This document shows, one piece after another, positions 44,964-54,305 of a DNA stretch of 64,000 nucleotides; position 1 is the first letter of the stretch; every line of letters begins with the position of its first letter. The notes under the pieces were generated by a model. It was not told the origin of the DNA and made no database searches. It saw only the letters and a list, made by a program, of their open reading frames with translations. The position numbers were made by a program, and so were the translations under genes. Source of the DNA: Pedobacter alluvionis (lineage in GTDB: Bacteria; Bacteroidota; Bacteroidia; Sphingobacteriales; Sphingobacteriaceae); the NCBI RefSeq assembly GCF_003664035.1, contig NZ_RCCK01000010.1, positions 62,001 through 126,000 of the forward strand. Reading direction: 5' to 3'.

Positions 44964-45578
44964 CTAATCATTATGATCAGGCCCCTGAGCGACGTCCTCA
45001 TTCTTAATATTAAAATTCCCTCTTATCATTTTTGACACTATGCCCGGCTCACCGCCGATATCAGCAAGAAGAACACCACCGATATGCAGAACGATGAAGG
45101 AAAGCATATAATAAAGCGATTTTACATGGATGGCCTCCATAATTTCCTTTGTTTCCTTCGGGCCATTTACCACCATAAAACCGGTAAAGAGTGAGGTAGC
45201 AAAAAGAACATAAAAAATAATGTAGAGCCATGACTTGAACTTATCTTTAGGAGAGGTTTGTTTTGAAAAAGGATTTTTGAAAGCAATTCCCTGAATAAAA
45301 GTAATGCCCATCCGAATCAAATATAAACCTATCAGAACATACCCGGTAATGACATGATAGCGCCACATCGGCTTGCGGATTTCTTTCCCGATTGCAGCAG
45401 CATCAGTTTCTGAAAGCTGAATTCCTTTTTTCAGGAGCGCCTGCCTCAAAATCTCTCCCATAGCATCTTTATTCATCCATCCAAGCCTTAAAAAAACAGT
45501 TAAAAGCAAGAACATTATGGCAAAGGCAATGGCCCAGTGTATCACACGGCTGGCCAGATTAAATCTTTTTTCTCTCAT
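44964..45578 (-). CDS. Cytochrome b (b561/NiFe-hydrogenase type) membrane protein
   Basis: 204 aa with four transmembrane helices. Candidate haem ligands are H14 (LASRVIHWAIAFAIMF), a His in the second helix (MWRYHVITGYVLIGLYLI), and His residues in the last helices (EAIHVKSLYYMLSFIVLHIG). The spacing follows di-haem cytochrome b subunits that pass electrons between quinones and periplasmic partners. It overlaps no gene but follows the cation efflux gene by 6 bp, so the two are cotranscribed. Confidence 0.85.
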   Translation of the reverse strand: MREKRFNLASRVIHWAIAFAIMFLLLTVFLRLGWMNKDAMGEILRQALLKKGIQLSETDAAAIGKEIRKPMWRYHVITGYVLIGLYLIRMGITFIQGIAFKNPFSKQTSPKDKFKSWLYIIFYVLFATSLFTGFMVVNGPKETKEIMEAIHVKSLYYMLSFIVLHIGGVLLADIGGEPGIVSKMIRGNFNIKNEDVAQGPDHND

Positions 45579-45584
45579 AACAAT

Positions 45585-46472
45585 TTATAAATCATAAGGT
45601 TCAACATGAATTAGCGCATCTTTGATGTACAGATCTGATGCCAGAAGCTCATCTTTAACCTGATGGGCGACAGAATGGGCATGGAACACATTGATATTGC
45701 CATCCACCTCGATATGCATATCTACATAATAGTCAAGGCCCATTTTTCTTACAAAACACTTCTCCACTCTTTTCACTTCTATATGCAGAGAAGCAATATG
45801 ACTGATTGCCGAAACGAGTTCATCAGCAGGCGCCTTATCCATAATCTCCTCGAAGGCAGGGCGGATGATCTTAAAAGCGTTATAGATGATAAAAAGGCAG
45901 GCGATCAGTGCTGCCCAGTCATCAAGACCTTCATAACCTTTTCCCAAGAAAATGGCTAAAGAAATCCCGATGAATGCAGCAATTGAAGTGATTGCATCAC
46001 TCCTATGGTGGTAGGCATCGGCAATTACCGCTTGGCTGCCTAATCTCTTGCCAATCGAATAGACATAGCGAAAGAGGAACTCTTTTGTCAAAACAACAAT
46101 CCCAAGTACAATAAGGGTATATTTCTTGGGAATATGATGCGGTGTGCGAATGAATTCAACCGAATGGTAGGCGATCCAACCTGCAGCTGCAAGCAGAAAA
46201 AATCCGATAAGGATGGCTGCCACGGGTTCAGCCTTACCATGTCCGTATGGATGGCCTTTATCAGGTGGCCGCTGTGCATATTTAAGTGCAATCCAGAGCA
46301 GCCCTGAACTGATTACATCTGCACCAGACTCGGTGGCATCGGCAATAAGTGCATAAGACTGGCCCAGGTGGCCAGAGATCCCTTTTACAAAAATCAGCAC
46401 AATACTGATGATAATGCCCAACTGGGTGGTGCGGATAGCCTCCGCAGATGAGCTTCTTTTTAAAGGCTCCAT
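45585..46472 (-). CDS. Cation diffusion facilitator (CDF) efflux protein
   Basis: 295 aa, six helices in the membrane part. Metal-site motifs: ADATESGADV (helix 2) and ADAYHHRSDAITS (helix 5); GHPYGHGKAEP is the typical intracellular loop. A cytoplasmic C-terminal domain (about 215-295, VRKMGLDYYVDMHIEVDGNI) is present. Family members exchange Zn, Fe, Mn or Co for protons. The helix 2 site has E/S where many Zn-specific members have H, so metal choice is uncertain. Confidence 0.9.
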   Translation of the reverse strand: MEPLKRSSSAEAIRTTQLGIIISIVLIFVKGISGHLGQSYALIADATESGADVISSGLLWIALKYAQRPPDKGHPYGHGKAEPVAAILIGFFLLAAAGWIAYHSVEFIRTPHHIPKKYTLIVLGIVVLTKEFLFRYVYSIGKRLGSQAVIADAYHHRSDAITSIAAFIGISLAIFLGKGYEGLDDWAALIACLFIIYNAFKIIRPAFEEIMDKAPADELVSAISHIASLHIEVKRVEKCFVRKMGLDYYVDMHIEVDGNINVFHAHSVAHQVKDELLASDLYIKDALIHVEPYDL

Positions 46473-46547
46473 AGAAATTTAAGATAAATTACAAAACAGA
46501 AATACACCCAGGTGCATAGCTAAGCTTAGTACGAAATTGATAAACGA

Positions 46548-47078
46548 TTAACTGAATAGCGTGGCTTCAGGTTTCGGTGGCCTGAAAAGTTTAATCGATG
46601 AGGCAAAAGCGAGTTCATCATCATATGGAAAACCTGATACAGGATGTACACTTATTGCTGCCAAAGGCAGATTTGCTTTTACCGGATGCTGGAAAAGCGT
46701 TTGATGGGAGCCATGAATAATCTTTTTGAAAGGCAGTTTGAGGTCCTTGTCGGCATCATTATCCCTGATATCCTTCCCAAGGTAGTGCATGGCAATAAAG
46801 TCTGCAAAGCTAATCTTATGGTTCAGGGCACGGTGTTCGAGGAAATGGATCGCGATATATGGCGCCTTTAGTAATTCCATCGTTCCGGGATTACTAAAAG
46901 AATAAAGAAAGACCATCAGGTATATCCAAACATTTCTCACCGGGCAAAAATAACCATTTTTATCCGGAGATAACATACCCAAAAAATCGATCGGGTAATT
47001 GCGCGTAAATAAAAAACATATAGCGGTCTGGCCGGAGCCCTTGAATTTATCTGGTAAATGCCCTGTCTGTCCCATCAT
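46548..47078 (-). CDS. Conserved-looking unknown protein, start uncertain
   Basis: 176 aa from the first ATG. The C-terminal 120 residues look like a real protein: FLYSFSNPGTMELLKAPYIA, FLEHRALNHKISFADFIAMH, then YLGKDIRDNDADKDLKLPFK. I recall similar short Bacteroidota proteins beginning at MVFLYSF, which is residue 55 here (position 46916); the first 54 residues may be untranslated. The His/Asp-rich centre suggests metal binding, but no function is assigned. It lies 75 bp upstream of the CDF gene on the same strand. Confidence 0.55.
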   Translation of the reverse strand: MMGQTGHLPDKFKGSGQTAICFLFTRNYPIDFLGMLSPDKNGYFCPVRNVWIYLMVFLYSFSNPGTMELLKAPYIAIHFLEHRALNHKISFADFIAMHYLGKDIRDNDADKDLKLPFKKIIHGSHQTLFQHPVKANLPLAAISVHPVSGFPYDDELAFASSIKLFRPPKPEATLFS

Positions 47079-47461
47079 TTTTAAGCTGCCATTGTTTTAA
47101 TATCTGGATGGAAAACAGATTATTTGTTTCTGTCTTTTTTTTCATGAGCTGAACATCGGTATTATAAGTAATTATGAAATGATAATGTAGAATAAAGCTA
47201 CATAGCGACCTAAATGTCTACACTGTTTTTAATATCAATCGTTATAGTATAAATGATACAGAAATAATTTTAAATAAAATACAGATTATTTTTTCATCAA
47301 AATCTGCATTCAGGTGCGTCTAGGTTCATTGTTATAGAATCAAATTTGGCTTTAGGTGTTATATATGAGTAACATAGATAATGATTGGCTTGATATTTGG
47401 TTTAAGGTTTATGTAGCAGAGGCTGCAATAACTTATTTTTTAACCCTTAAATTTAAATATT
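47079..47461 (+). other. AT-rich promoter region of the T6SS effector island
   Basis: 383 bp before the first tssD gene. The final 150 bp are strongly AT-rich, as expected of a promoter, but I cannot point to a confident -33/-7 pair. A 37-codon frame at 47366 is probably chance. Confidence 0.4.
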
Positions 47462-47857
47462 ATGGCTTTCAAAGCTAGATTGAATTTTTCGGGCAAGGAG
47501 TACGATGTACTTCATTGTGCGTATGCGTTAAACCGCGATGTGGACGCTAAAGGAAGACCTTCTTCCGGAGTTTACGGTGGAACCATTGATATTGAGATCG
47601 AGTCAACCGAAGACACCTCAATAATCGAGGCGATGGTTAACAACCAGTACAAACCTATTACAGGAACCCTTCTGATCAAGAAATCTGAAGAAGATGCCAA
47701 AATGAAAGAAGTGGATTTTGAAGATGGCTACATTGTTAAGTATTCCGAAGGAATCAACATTGTTGGCGATCATCCGATGACGCTTAAATTCCAGATCTCA
47801 GCAAGAAAGCTGAAACTCGGAAATGCAGAGCATCTAAACGACTGGCCAAAAGCCTAG
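47462..47857 (+). CDS. tssD: T6SS tube protein TssD (Hcp), copy 1
   Basis: 131 aa. Bacteroidota T6SSiii Hcp: MAFKARLNFSGKEYDVLHCA, LNRDVDAKGRPSSGVYGGTI with DIEIESTEDTS, and the ending ARKLKLGNAEHLNDWPKA. It stacks as hexameric rings to form the inner tube and is secreted with the spike. The second, very similar gene follows after 108 bp. No sheath (TssB/C) or baseplate gene is near, so this is a satellite effector locus serving a T6SS encoded elsewhere. Confidence 0.94.
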   Translation: MAFKARLNFSGKEYDVLHCAYALNRDVDAKGRPSSGVYGGTIDIEIESTEDTSIIEAMVNNQYKPITGTLLIKKSEEDAKMKEVDFEDGYIVKYSEGINIVGDHPMTLKFQISARKLKLGNAEHLNDWPKA

Positions 47858-47965
47858 AGAAAGGTTGAGGGTAGAAAGGTTGAAGGTGTAAGGTTTAAAA
47901 CGCCATGCTCCACGCCAACCGCTCCACGCAATTCATTCATTTAAAAACATTTAAACTTCACTACA

Positions 47966-48361
47966 ATGGCATTTAAAACCAGATTAACATTAGGTTCAAA
48001 GGAATTTGATGTATTACAATGCAGTTTCTCATTAAACAGGGATGTTGATGCAAAAGGTCGCCCATCATCGGGTGTATATGGTGGAACTATTAATATTGAA
48101 ATAGAATCTACCGAAGATACTTCGGTAATCGAATCTATGGTTAATAACCAGTACAAGCCACAGGCAGGAAGTATTGTCTTCAAAAAAGGTGAGGAAGATT
48201 CAAAGATGAAGGAACTAACTTTCGAAGATGGTTATATCGTTCAATATAGCGAAGGTATTGCCGTAAATGACAATACCCCAATGACGCTTACTTTCGTGGT
48301 TTCAGCCAGAAAACTGAAACTAGGTAATGCAGAACATGAAAATGATTGGCCGAAAGCATAA
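47966..48361 (+). CDS. tssD: T6SS tube protein TssD (Hcp), copy 2
   Basis: 131 aa, same length as copy 1 and mostly identical; the main differences are in the first 30 residues (KTRLTLGSKEFDVLQCSFSL) and near NNQYKPQAGSIVFKKGEEDS. Tandem Hcp genes arise by duplication and may favour different cargo carried inside the ring. A hairpin-like AAAAGTGGC/GTCGCTTTT stretch (48380-48412) follows and may be its terminator. Confidence 0.94.
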   Translation: MAFKTRLTLGSKEFDVLQCSFSLNRDVDAKGRPSSGVYGGTINIEIESTEDTSVIESMVNNQYKPQAGSIVFKKGEEDSKMKELTFEDGYIVQYSEGIAVNDNTPMTLTFVVSARKLKLGNAEHENDWPKA

Positions 48362-48654
48362 TTTAAAAATATCATAAGCTAAAAGTGGCTGGTTATGCCA
48401 GTCGCTTTTAGTTTGTAAATCTGATTTTATTTATTGATCAGGCTGATCTAAGTTAACACGCTGCTCATATCCCCGTTAACCAGATATTGCATCCTTAAGT
48501 ACACATTTTTCTCAACTTTCAGCAGTTGGGTATTGGACTTTATATAGAATCTCACATGCAAATGAAATGAATCTTATTTCACTTTACATTGGTAAAAGGC
48601 ACAGCAATAAATTGAGGTTTTCTCATCATTTGTTGCGGCCAAGCTTGAAACAAC

Positions 48655-50394
48655 ATGGAACAGAAACTCATCACCGAAATCAACATAGAAGATAAGGCCA
48701 TTACTCATTTCGCCAGCTTCAGCCTGCAACAGGCATTTAATAGTCACCATTATTTCGAATTGCGCTTTAACCACGATCAGATGGGGGCACCTGGCTTAAT
48801 CAGCCTTGATGATAGCCGTGATTTTGTAGGTAAAACCTTAACTGTATCTTTTGGTTATTCGCCAGAGCATCTCCAGTATTTTTCGGGGCTTGTTACCCGG
48901 GTAGAGTTGGCACAAAGCCACGGTTACCATGGTATATTAATTGTAAGCGGATACAGTCCTACTATATTAATAGACCGGGGCGAAGATTTGGGTTCCTATC
49001 TGGACAAAGATTTGGATACTATTGTAAAAATGGCCACCAATGATACGCCGACAAATGATTTAAAAATTGTAGCCAATGCCAGCCGTAAATCAAACATCGA
49101 TTATTTGATACAATACAAAGAAAGCGACTGGAAATTTTTAAACCGCCTGTCAGGAGAATACCACGAATGGCTGTATTATGATGGGCAGCAACTCAATTTT
49201 GGTAAACCCAATGTACAGAAAGACATTGCCTTATTTTATGGTCGCGATGTACATAACCTGCAATATGCCATGGAAGTTGCACCCATTAAAAACAAACGTT
49301 TTGCCTATAATCCCAAACAGGATGAAATGCTGCAGAGTGAAAGCAGTGGAAAAACTGACGGAAATCCTGATCTGGCCCATGCCATCAAGGCTTCAAATTT
49401 AATGTACAGCAAAACCTTTAACCAGCCCTCTATGATCAGGGTAGATAATGGTATCGACATTAAAAGCCATGTAGAGAATGAAGAAAAGGCACACATTAGC
49501 GAATTGCTAAAGGTGAGTGCTAGTGGCGATAATGCCGAACTTGGTATCGGAACCCTGGCAGAAATTACCATGAGCATTAGGCAGGAGATTTCTTTTGCAA
49601 CCGAAAGCCTGGGGCGGTTTTTAATTACCAGCATTACCCATAACCTGGATGGAACGGGCAAGTACCACAATACTTTTGAAGGAGTAGTTTCCACCACCGA
49701 ACGGATTCTGGTAAAAAATTATGATAAACCTAACCCGGATATGCAACTGGCTGATGTGATAGATAATGCCGACCCACAGGGAAATGGCAGGATTAAAGTG
49801 AAGTTTAAATGGGAATGCAAAAACAATGATGTAACCGAATGGCTGAGGGTAATTACTCCTGATGCTGGTAGCAGTGATAAAGTTAGTAAGAACCGTGGCT
49901 TTGCGTTCGTACCGGAAAAAGGAGATCAGGTAGTGATTGGTTTTGAAGAGGGCAACGTTGCCCGTCCAATTGTATTTGGATCGGTATTCCATGGTAAAAA
50001 TGGATCTGGCGGTTCAGATGAGAACCATTTAAAAAGTATTGCAACCAGAAGTGGTAATAAATTGCTGTTAAATGATAATGATGGCAGCATAAATTTAATG
50101 GATAAAGGAAGTGCAAATTTATACTTTGACGGGGCCGGAAATGCAATAACTAATGCCGCAAACTCTAAAACCATTAATGTAGGAGAAGGTCAAAGTATAA
50201 TTAAATTAGATAAGGAAGGAAATTTATTAATCGATGCTAAAACTGAAATCAAAATAAAAGTGGGAGAATCTGTACTAACGATTAATAGTAAAGGTATTAC
50301 CTTAGATACACCGGGAACAAATACGATAAAGAGCACAAACAATTCTATTAAAGGAAAAGGGACTTGGGATGGTGGAGATGTTTTTATCAATTAA
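48655..50394 (+). CDS. vgrG: T6SS spike protein VgrG
   Basis: 579 aa. Gp27-like hub in the first about 360 residues (LQAFNSHHYFELRFN-type start, YKESDWKFLNRLSGEYHEWL), OB-fold with DPQGNGRIKVKFKWE and RGFAFVPEKGDQVVIGFEEG with NVARPIVFGSVFHG, then a needle of I/K/T/G repeats (VLTINSKGITLDTPG) ending GDVFIN. Genes for an adaptor and toxin follow at once, so the cargo is loaded on this spike. It is only distantly similar to the eCIS spike at 7 kb. Confidence 0.94.
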   Translation: MEQKLITEINIEDKAITHFASFSLQQAFNSHHYFELRFNHDQMGAPGLISLDDSRDFVGKTLTVSFGYSPEHLQYFSGLVTRVELAQSHGYHGILIVSGYSPTILIDRGEDLGSYLDKDLDTIVKMATNDTPTNDLKIVANASRKSNIDYLIQYKESDWKFLNRLSGEYHEWLYYDGQQLNFGKPNVQKDIALFYGRDVHNLQYAMEVAPIKNKRFAYNPKQDEMLQSESSGKTDGNPDLAHAIKASNLMYSKTFNQPSMIRVDNGIDIKSHVENEEKAHISELLKVSASGDNAELGIGTLAEITMSIRQEISFATESLGRFLITSITHNLDGTGKYHNTFEGVVSTTERILVKNYDKPNPDMQLADVIDNADPQGNGRIKVKFKWECKNNDVTEWLRVITPDAGSSDKVSKNRGFAFVPEKGDQVVIGFEEGNVARPIVFGSVFHGKNGSGGSDENHLKSIATRSGNKLLLNDNDGSINLMDKGSANLYFDGAGNAITNAANSKTINVGEGQSIIKLDKEGNLLIDAKTEIKIKVGESVLTINSKGITLDTPGTNTIKSTNNSIKGKGTWDGGDVFIN

Positions 50395-50427
50395 TATACC
50401 TATTCAAAAAAATTAAATACTAAATAG

Positions 50428-51258
50428 ATGAACGCTCCTGCATATTTTAATCAAACATTTAAGAAAAAATATCTTTTCACGATTACTAGTAAATTATCGA
50501 TAGGTGGTATCTTGAGTGAAAGCAAAGTTGAAATCAGATGGTTAATAGAACTAAAAGAGATATTTGATGATGGATACCTGATCGAATTTATAACACTTGA
50601 TAATACAATGGTTGAGACAAATAATGAAGGATTTACAGAAATTCATCATTTGGTCAATCAATTGCAAAAAGCATTTAATGAAATTTCCTTCATATCAAAC
50701 TTTGAAGGTAAAATAAATAAAATCACCAATAAGGACATTATCAATGACAAATGGAATTCGGTAAAAAAAGAGAGCATTGCCTACAATAAAAACATGACTT
50801 CTTTAAATGAGCTCTTTGCATTACAAGATGAAAACTTCAACAATGAGGAAGCCTTAAACACAATGATAAATTCCTTAGAATTTTTTGAATTTTACTTTGG
50901 TTTAATATTCGGGAAAAAAATTCCGTTAAACGTGAAATTTAAAAAAAAGAATGTATTCGGAACAACTGAAATACCATTCGAAATAGTAGAATCCAAGTCA
51001 TGGATTGATGATGTTGATGATAGAATTATTACTTTTAAATCCAATAATCCTACACTTAAAAAAGATGAGCTAGAAAAGGCCTATGGTGGATTTCCATTCA
51101 TTTCGATTGATCAAATAAATCCTGTATATCAATATGATGGCCAATACAGGATGGATAAAAATATAGGCCATATAAAGAAAGCTTTAATTACATTCAAAGA
51201 ATATGTTTCGAATGATTTAAACTCAGAAATAAATTATAACATAGCCATATATGAGTGA
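50428..51258 (+). CDS. Putative adaptor/chaperone between VgrG and effector
   Basis: 276 aa, cytoplasmic-looking, helical and acidic/lysine-rich, AT-rich DNA. No domain recognised. The gene sits 33 bp after vgrG and overlaps the effector start by 8 bp; such genes in T6SS loci commonly encode adaptors that load the toxin on the spike. Blocks that could help identification: IRWLIELKEIFDDGYLIEFI, FIEFYFGLIFGKK-like FFEFYFGLIFGKK, and ISIDQINPVYQYDGQYRMDK. Confidence 0.6.
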   Translation: MNAPAYFNQTFKKKYLFTITSKLSIGGILSESKVEIRWLIELKEIFDDGYLIEFITLDNTMVETNNEGFTEIHHLVNQLQKAFNEISFISNFEGKINKITNKDIINDKWNSVKKESIAYNKNMTSLNELFALQDENFNNEEALNTMINSLEFFEFYFGLIFGKKIPLNVKFKKKNVFGTTEIPFEIVESKSWIDDVDDRIITFKSNNPTLKKDELEKAYGGFPFISIDQINPVYQYDGQYRMDKNIGHIKKALITFKEYVSNDLNSEINYNIAIYE

Positions 51259-52702
51259 GCAAGATAACGAAACGATAACTGGTATACAGACACTTCATAC
51301 TAATCATTATTTAACCTGTTCTTCAGGCTTAGCTCCTGCAAAAATGAGTAGTCCACAAAGTGTGGCAAAAACCAGCGAAGGGTATTATTACTTAGTGAGC
51401 ACAGGCAAGGCGACTACTAGTCTTGGCGATTTTTGTTGCAAATGGACAATCGTTTTGGCAGCTGCTATTGCAGCTGCTGGAATTGTAACTGGGGGTGCCG
51501 CGTTAGTTGCGCTGGCTGCTGTAGCCGTAGCTGCAAGTATGGCTATGTGTGGTGGTCTGGCAGCTCCTTTTCGAAAGTGGACAAACTATAATACAAAAAG
51601 GAGCTTTGGCAGTATAGATGCTTATTCTTTAACTGCCGCATCACAAATGACCTGCCCGATAGGTGGGGTAATAACTTATGCTCCAGGCATAACAGGTTTT
51701 TGGAGTGCTGCTGCTTATACAGCCCGGAATACCACATGGGCTGTCTTTGAAGGTTTTATGTGGGGTAAGCTAGCTGGAGCCGGAGGTAGTTTTGTGAAAG
51801 CATTTGGTGGAACAGCATCTGCTTCGGTGAAAACCGCATTAGCTAATTTTTTAACCTTACAAGTCAGTTCCAGAGCTATGGCAGTTGGGGATCAAGTTGT
51901 ATTTGAAGGGATGCTGCGTAATGGCAAAAGTTTATCTGAGAGCGGCGATGAAGCAGTTAGCGGATTGACAATATTTGAACAGCCTTTCGTTAACTTTTAC
52001 CAACGTGTAAATAACGGGTATTATACAGGTAGCTATGCTGCAAATACTGCCGATACCAATGGGCACGGAGGTGGGGCAATGCTCACTGATTTATACTATA
52101 TGGGGCTATCAGCGATGGGAATGAGAGCTATGATCGCTAGTGCAAAAACAAACCCGAATATTGCAACTGGAGTAATGAAACAATCAATTCAAAAATATAA
52201 TGCCTTGACCAAAGGCGTACTTTTTGAAAGAATAACGTTAGAATTACGAGGGTTAAGTTCAATATATGATAACCCTGTTTGGAGAGCCCTTTGGGATCAA
52301 GCGAAAGAAAATATTAGAAATACAGGCAATGAAAATCCTCTTACCAGATACGAAAGTGGTATGCGTGGAAGGATTCCTGGGAGGAGTAGAAATATCTCTT
52401 ATGAAAGAGAGGCGTTTAGCTATGTTGAACAAGAATTTAGGAGGTTGGCAGCACAAAATGGGACACAGGTGCCTTCAGGTCAGGTACATCATAACAATTG
52501 GCCTATTGAGAAATATTCGGATAATGCATTAGATTCCAAAAACCTTTATCCAACTGAGCCCACAACACCTACTACAAATCAACATAGAGATATCCATAGG
52601 GAAACGAGTACAGGCCCTCATCCTTATAATACCCCTGTAAGTCCGATACATGAAAAACCGCTCTATGAATATAAACCTCGTCCGATAGACGATAATGATT
52701 AA
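51251..52702 (+). CDS. T6SS polymorphic toxin with C-terminal HNH-like nuclease tip
   Basis: 483 aa. The N-terminal half is the delivery part: a hydrophobic Ala/Val-rich segment (about 66-104) and CPIGG at 135-139, a PAAR-like or trafficking region. A variable hinge starts about residue 335 (SSIYDNPVWRALWDQAKENI), and the toxin tip follows. Catalytic-type residues are VHHNNW at 412-417 and HRDIHRE at 445-451, with SDNALDSKNLYP between; this H-H-N ... H ... H pattern fits an HNH/metal-dependent nuclease. The same tip recurs as orphan pieces near 57.2 and 58.5 kb. The next gene is its likely immunity protein. Confidence 0.82.
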   Translation: MSEQDNETITGIQTLHTNHYLTCSSGLAPAKMSSPQSVAKTSEGYYYLVSTGKATTSLGDFCCKWTIVLAAAIAAAGIVTGGAALVALAAVAVAASMAMCGGLAAPFRKWTNYNTKRSFGSIDAYSLTAASQMTCPIGGVITYAPGITGFWSAAAYTARNTTWAVFEGFMWGKLAGAGGSFVKAFGGTASASVKTALANFLTLQVSSRAMAVGDQVVFEGMLRNGKSLSESGDEAVSGLTIFEQPFVNFYQRVNNGYYTGSYAANTADTNGHGGGAMLTDLYYMGLSAMGMRAMIASAKTNPNIATGVMKQSIQKYNALTKGVLFERITLELRGLSSIYDNPVWRALWDQAKENIRNTGNENPLTRYESGMRGRIPGRSRNISYEREAFSYVEQEFRRLAAQNGTQVPSGQVHHNNWPIEKYSDNALDSKNLYPTEPTTPTTNQHRDIHRETSTGPHPYNTPVSPIHEKPLYEYKPRPIDDND

Positions 52703-52712
52703 AGATTTACGT

Positions 52713-53618
52713 ATGGAAGAAATTTTAAACCAATTAGGTATAGATAAAAGGATCATTGACCTGTCTTTTGGGGTTATTAGGCCATTTGATGAGTTTAGTA
52801 GTTGGGAATATTATGGGGCAATAGACGGAAATGATAAAAGTGGATTCCCCTATCCACCGTTATTTATTCCAATTATTATTGATTATAATTCGACCCCGAT
52901 TGCTGATGGGATTATTAAACATTGGTTTACAGATAGAGTTATGTCGTTTGGATTTATGGACTTTGGGAATAGTTTTCAATTAGGAGAATCATCGATAAAT
53001 CAAAACCAATATATAGAGGCCTTATTTTTTGAACAATTTACGAACCAGCATCGTTCCATTATTAACAATGAGGTGCTAGATAAAGCAAAAGAACTGGGAT
53101 TGTCTGAAAATCAGTTAACTGTATTTAAAAACTTAACTGATAAAAAACAACATAATACCGAGTGTTATTTACCTTCTTTTATTTCGGACCCACCTTTAAA
53201 TTGTATTCAAACCGAAAACTCTTACAAAGGTGCTCATCCTAGCAATAATGAAATTCTAATAGAGCGTAATTTAAATAATGCTTCTTTTTTTGAAATTTTC
53301 CAAAAAGAATGGATCGGTTACGAATCCCCAAAAGATAGTTTTAGTTGGTTCAAAAAGAAACCTAATTTTAAGCCAGCTGAGTATATTCCAGAATGGCTTA
53401 AACCCGAGACAAACAAACACCAATTGTTTGATAAATATGTCAGTAATAACGAATATGATAAAGCCTGGCTTACTATTAATGGCCCTGGATTTACGCCTAA
53501 AGAAGTAGGTGAGCGGTTACAACAATTAAAAGCCTACTCAAGTGATGCAACCTACCATCTATGGGCTGATTTTTGGTGTAAAAAATATGGAGATATGGAT
53601 ACGTTTATTTTTATTTAG
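52713..53618 (+). CDS. Immunity protein for the HNH-tipped T6SS toxin
   Basis: 301 aa from the ATG at 52713 (MEEILNQLGI), which aligns with the start of its paralogue at 57464; an ATG at 52695 inside the toxin end is also in frame. No named family recognised. Signature: FPYPPLFIPIIIDYN, a Leu/Trp-rich middle, and the shared C-terminus FDKYVSNNEYDKAWLTINGP. It follows the toxin directly and has two relatives in this array, always near a piece of the same toxin tip, which supports a protective role. Confidence 0.78.
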   Translation: MEEILNQLGIDKRIIDLSFGVIRPFDEFSSWEYYGAIDGNDKSGFPYPPLFIPIIIDYNSTPIADGIIKHWFTDRVMSFGFMDFGNSFQLGESSINQNQYIEALFFEQFTNQHRSIINNEVLDKAKELGLSENQLTVFKNLTDKKQHNTECYLPSFISDPPLNCIQTENSYKGAHPSNNEILIERNLNNASFFEIFQKEWIGYESPKDSFSWFKKKPNFKPAEYIPEWLKPETNKHQLFDKYVSNNEYDKAWLTINGPGFTPKEVGERLQQLKAYSSDATYHLWADFWCKKYGDMDTFIFI

Positions 53619-53825
53619 TGGCTGTTGTTGGTGAAATCGTGTTTTGAAGATTTCTAATGAGGGGTGTATATTCAACGGGAATATTCGATATGGCATTTAT
53701 TGCGATCATGAATTAAATTGTGAAATTGAACGTTTAAGTAAGGGGAATATGTAGTAAATGCCAAAATGTATGCAGCATGGAGATTTTAATCCATCAAGTA
53801 TACACACCATTAAAAAATAAATAAT

Positions 53826-54128
53826 ATGATAGATATTAATTTATATAAACAAGAAGTAAAAGAATTAACTAATCTTTTATTAACAGATTGGCAAGATATT
53901 CGAAATATTGCTTTAGATGAGGATTTGAATTTAGATACAACTTTTCTATTGGGCTTTGTTGAAACCGAAGAAGATGAGGAATTTGGTTTATTTTATAATA
54001 AGCAAAAAGGACTATTGAAGTTTGAAAAAACTATAAATTCGGTAAAAGTTACTCCAACAACAATTAAAGAAATTGAAAATGATTTTCCACAAGTTATTGT
54101 ATTAACTGATATTGATAATAATTGGTAG
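53826..54128 (+). CDS. Small acidic protein of the immunity array
   Basis: 100 aa, very acidic, no membrane segment, AT-rich DNA. Sequence core: NLDTTFLLGFVETEEDEEFG, then LFYNKQKGLLKFEKTINSVK and DFPQVIVLTDIDNNW. It has the size and composition typical of single-domain immunity proteins, and it lies between two such genes, but I do not recognise its family. Confidence 0.6.
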   Translation: MIDINLYKQEVKELTNLLLTDWQDIRNIALDEDLNLDTTFLLGFVETEEDEEFGLFYNKQKGLLKFEKTINSVKVTPTTIKEIENDFPQVIVLTDIDNNW

Positions 54129-54305
54129 ATTCTCAAGAATAGTGTTAGAACTTCTTAATACAATTCACAATATGGAGCTATAAAATTTGATCCAGTAGTT
54201 TATTGACTGCTTTTTGCAAAATACAGTTGATGAAAGGCGTATATAGGCAGATTAATTTTTAATGAAGAGGACATAGATGAATTCAAAACGAGTTTTTTCC
54301 TAATT

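Noticed and set aside
47366..47476. A 36-residue frame just before the first tssD
   Set aside because: It runs into the tssD coding region in another frame, is short and AT-driven, and shows no conserved feature.
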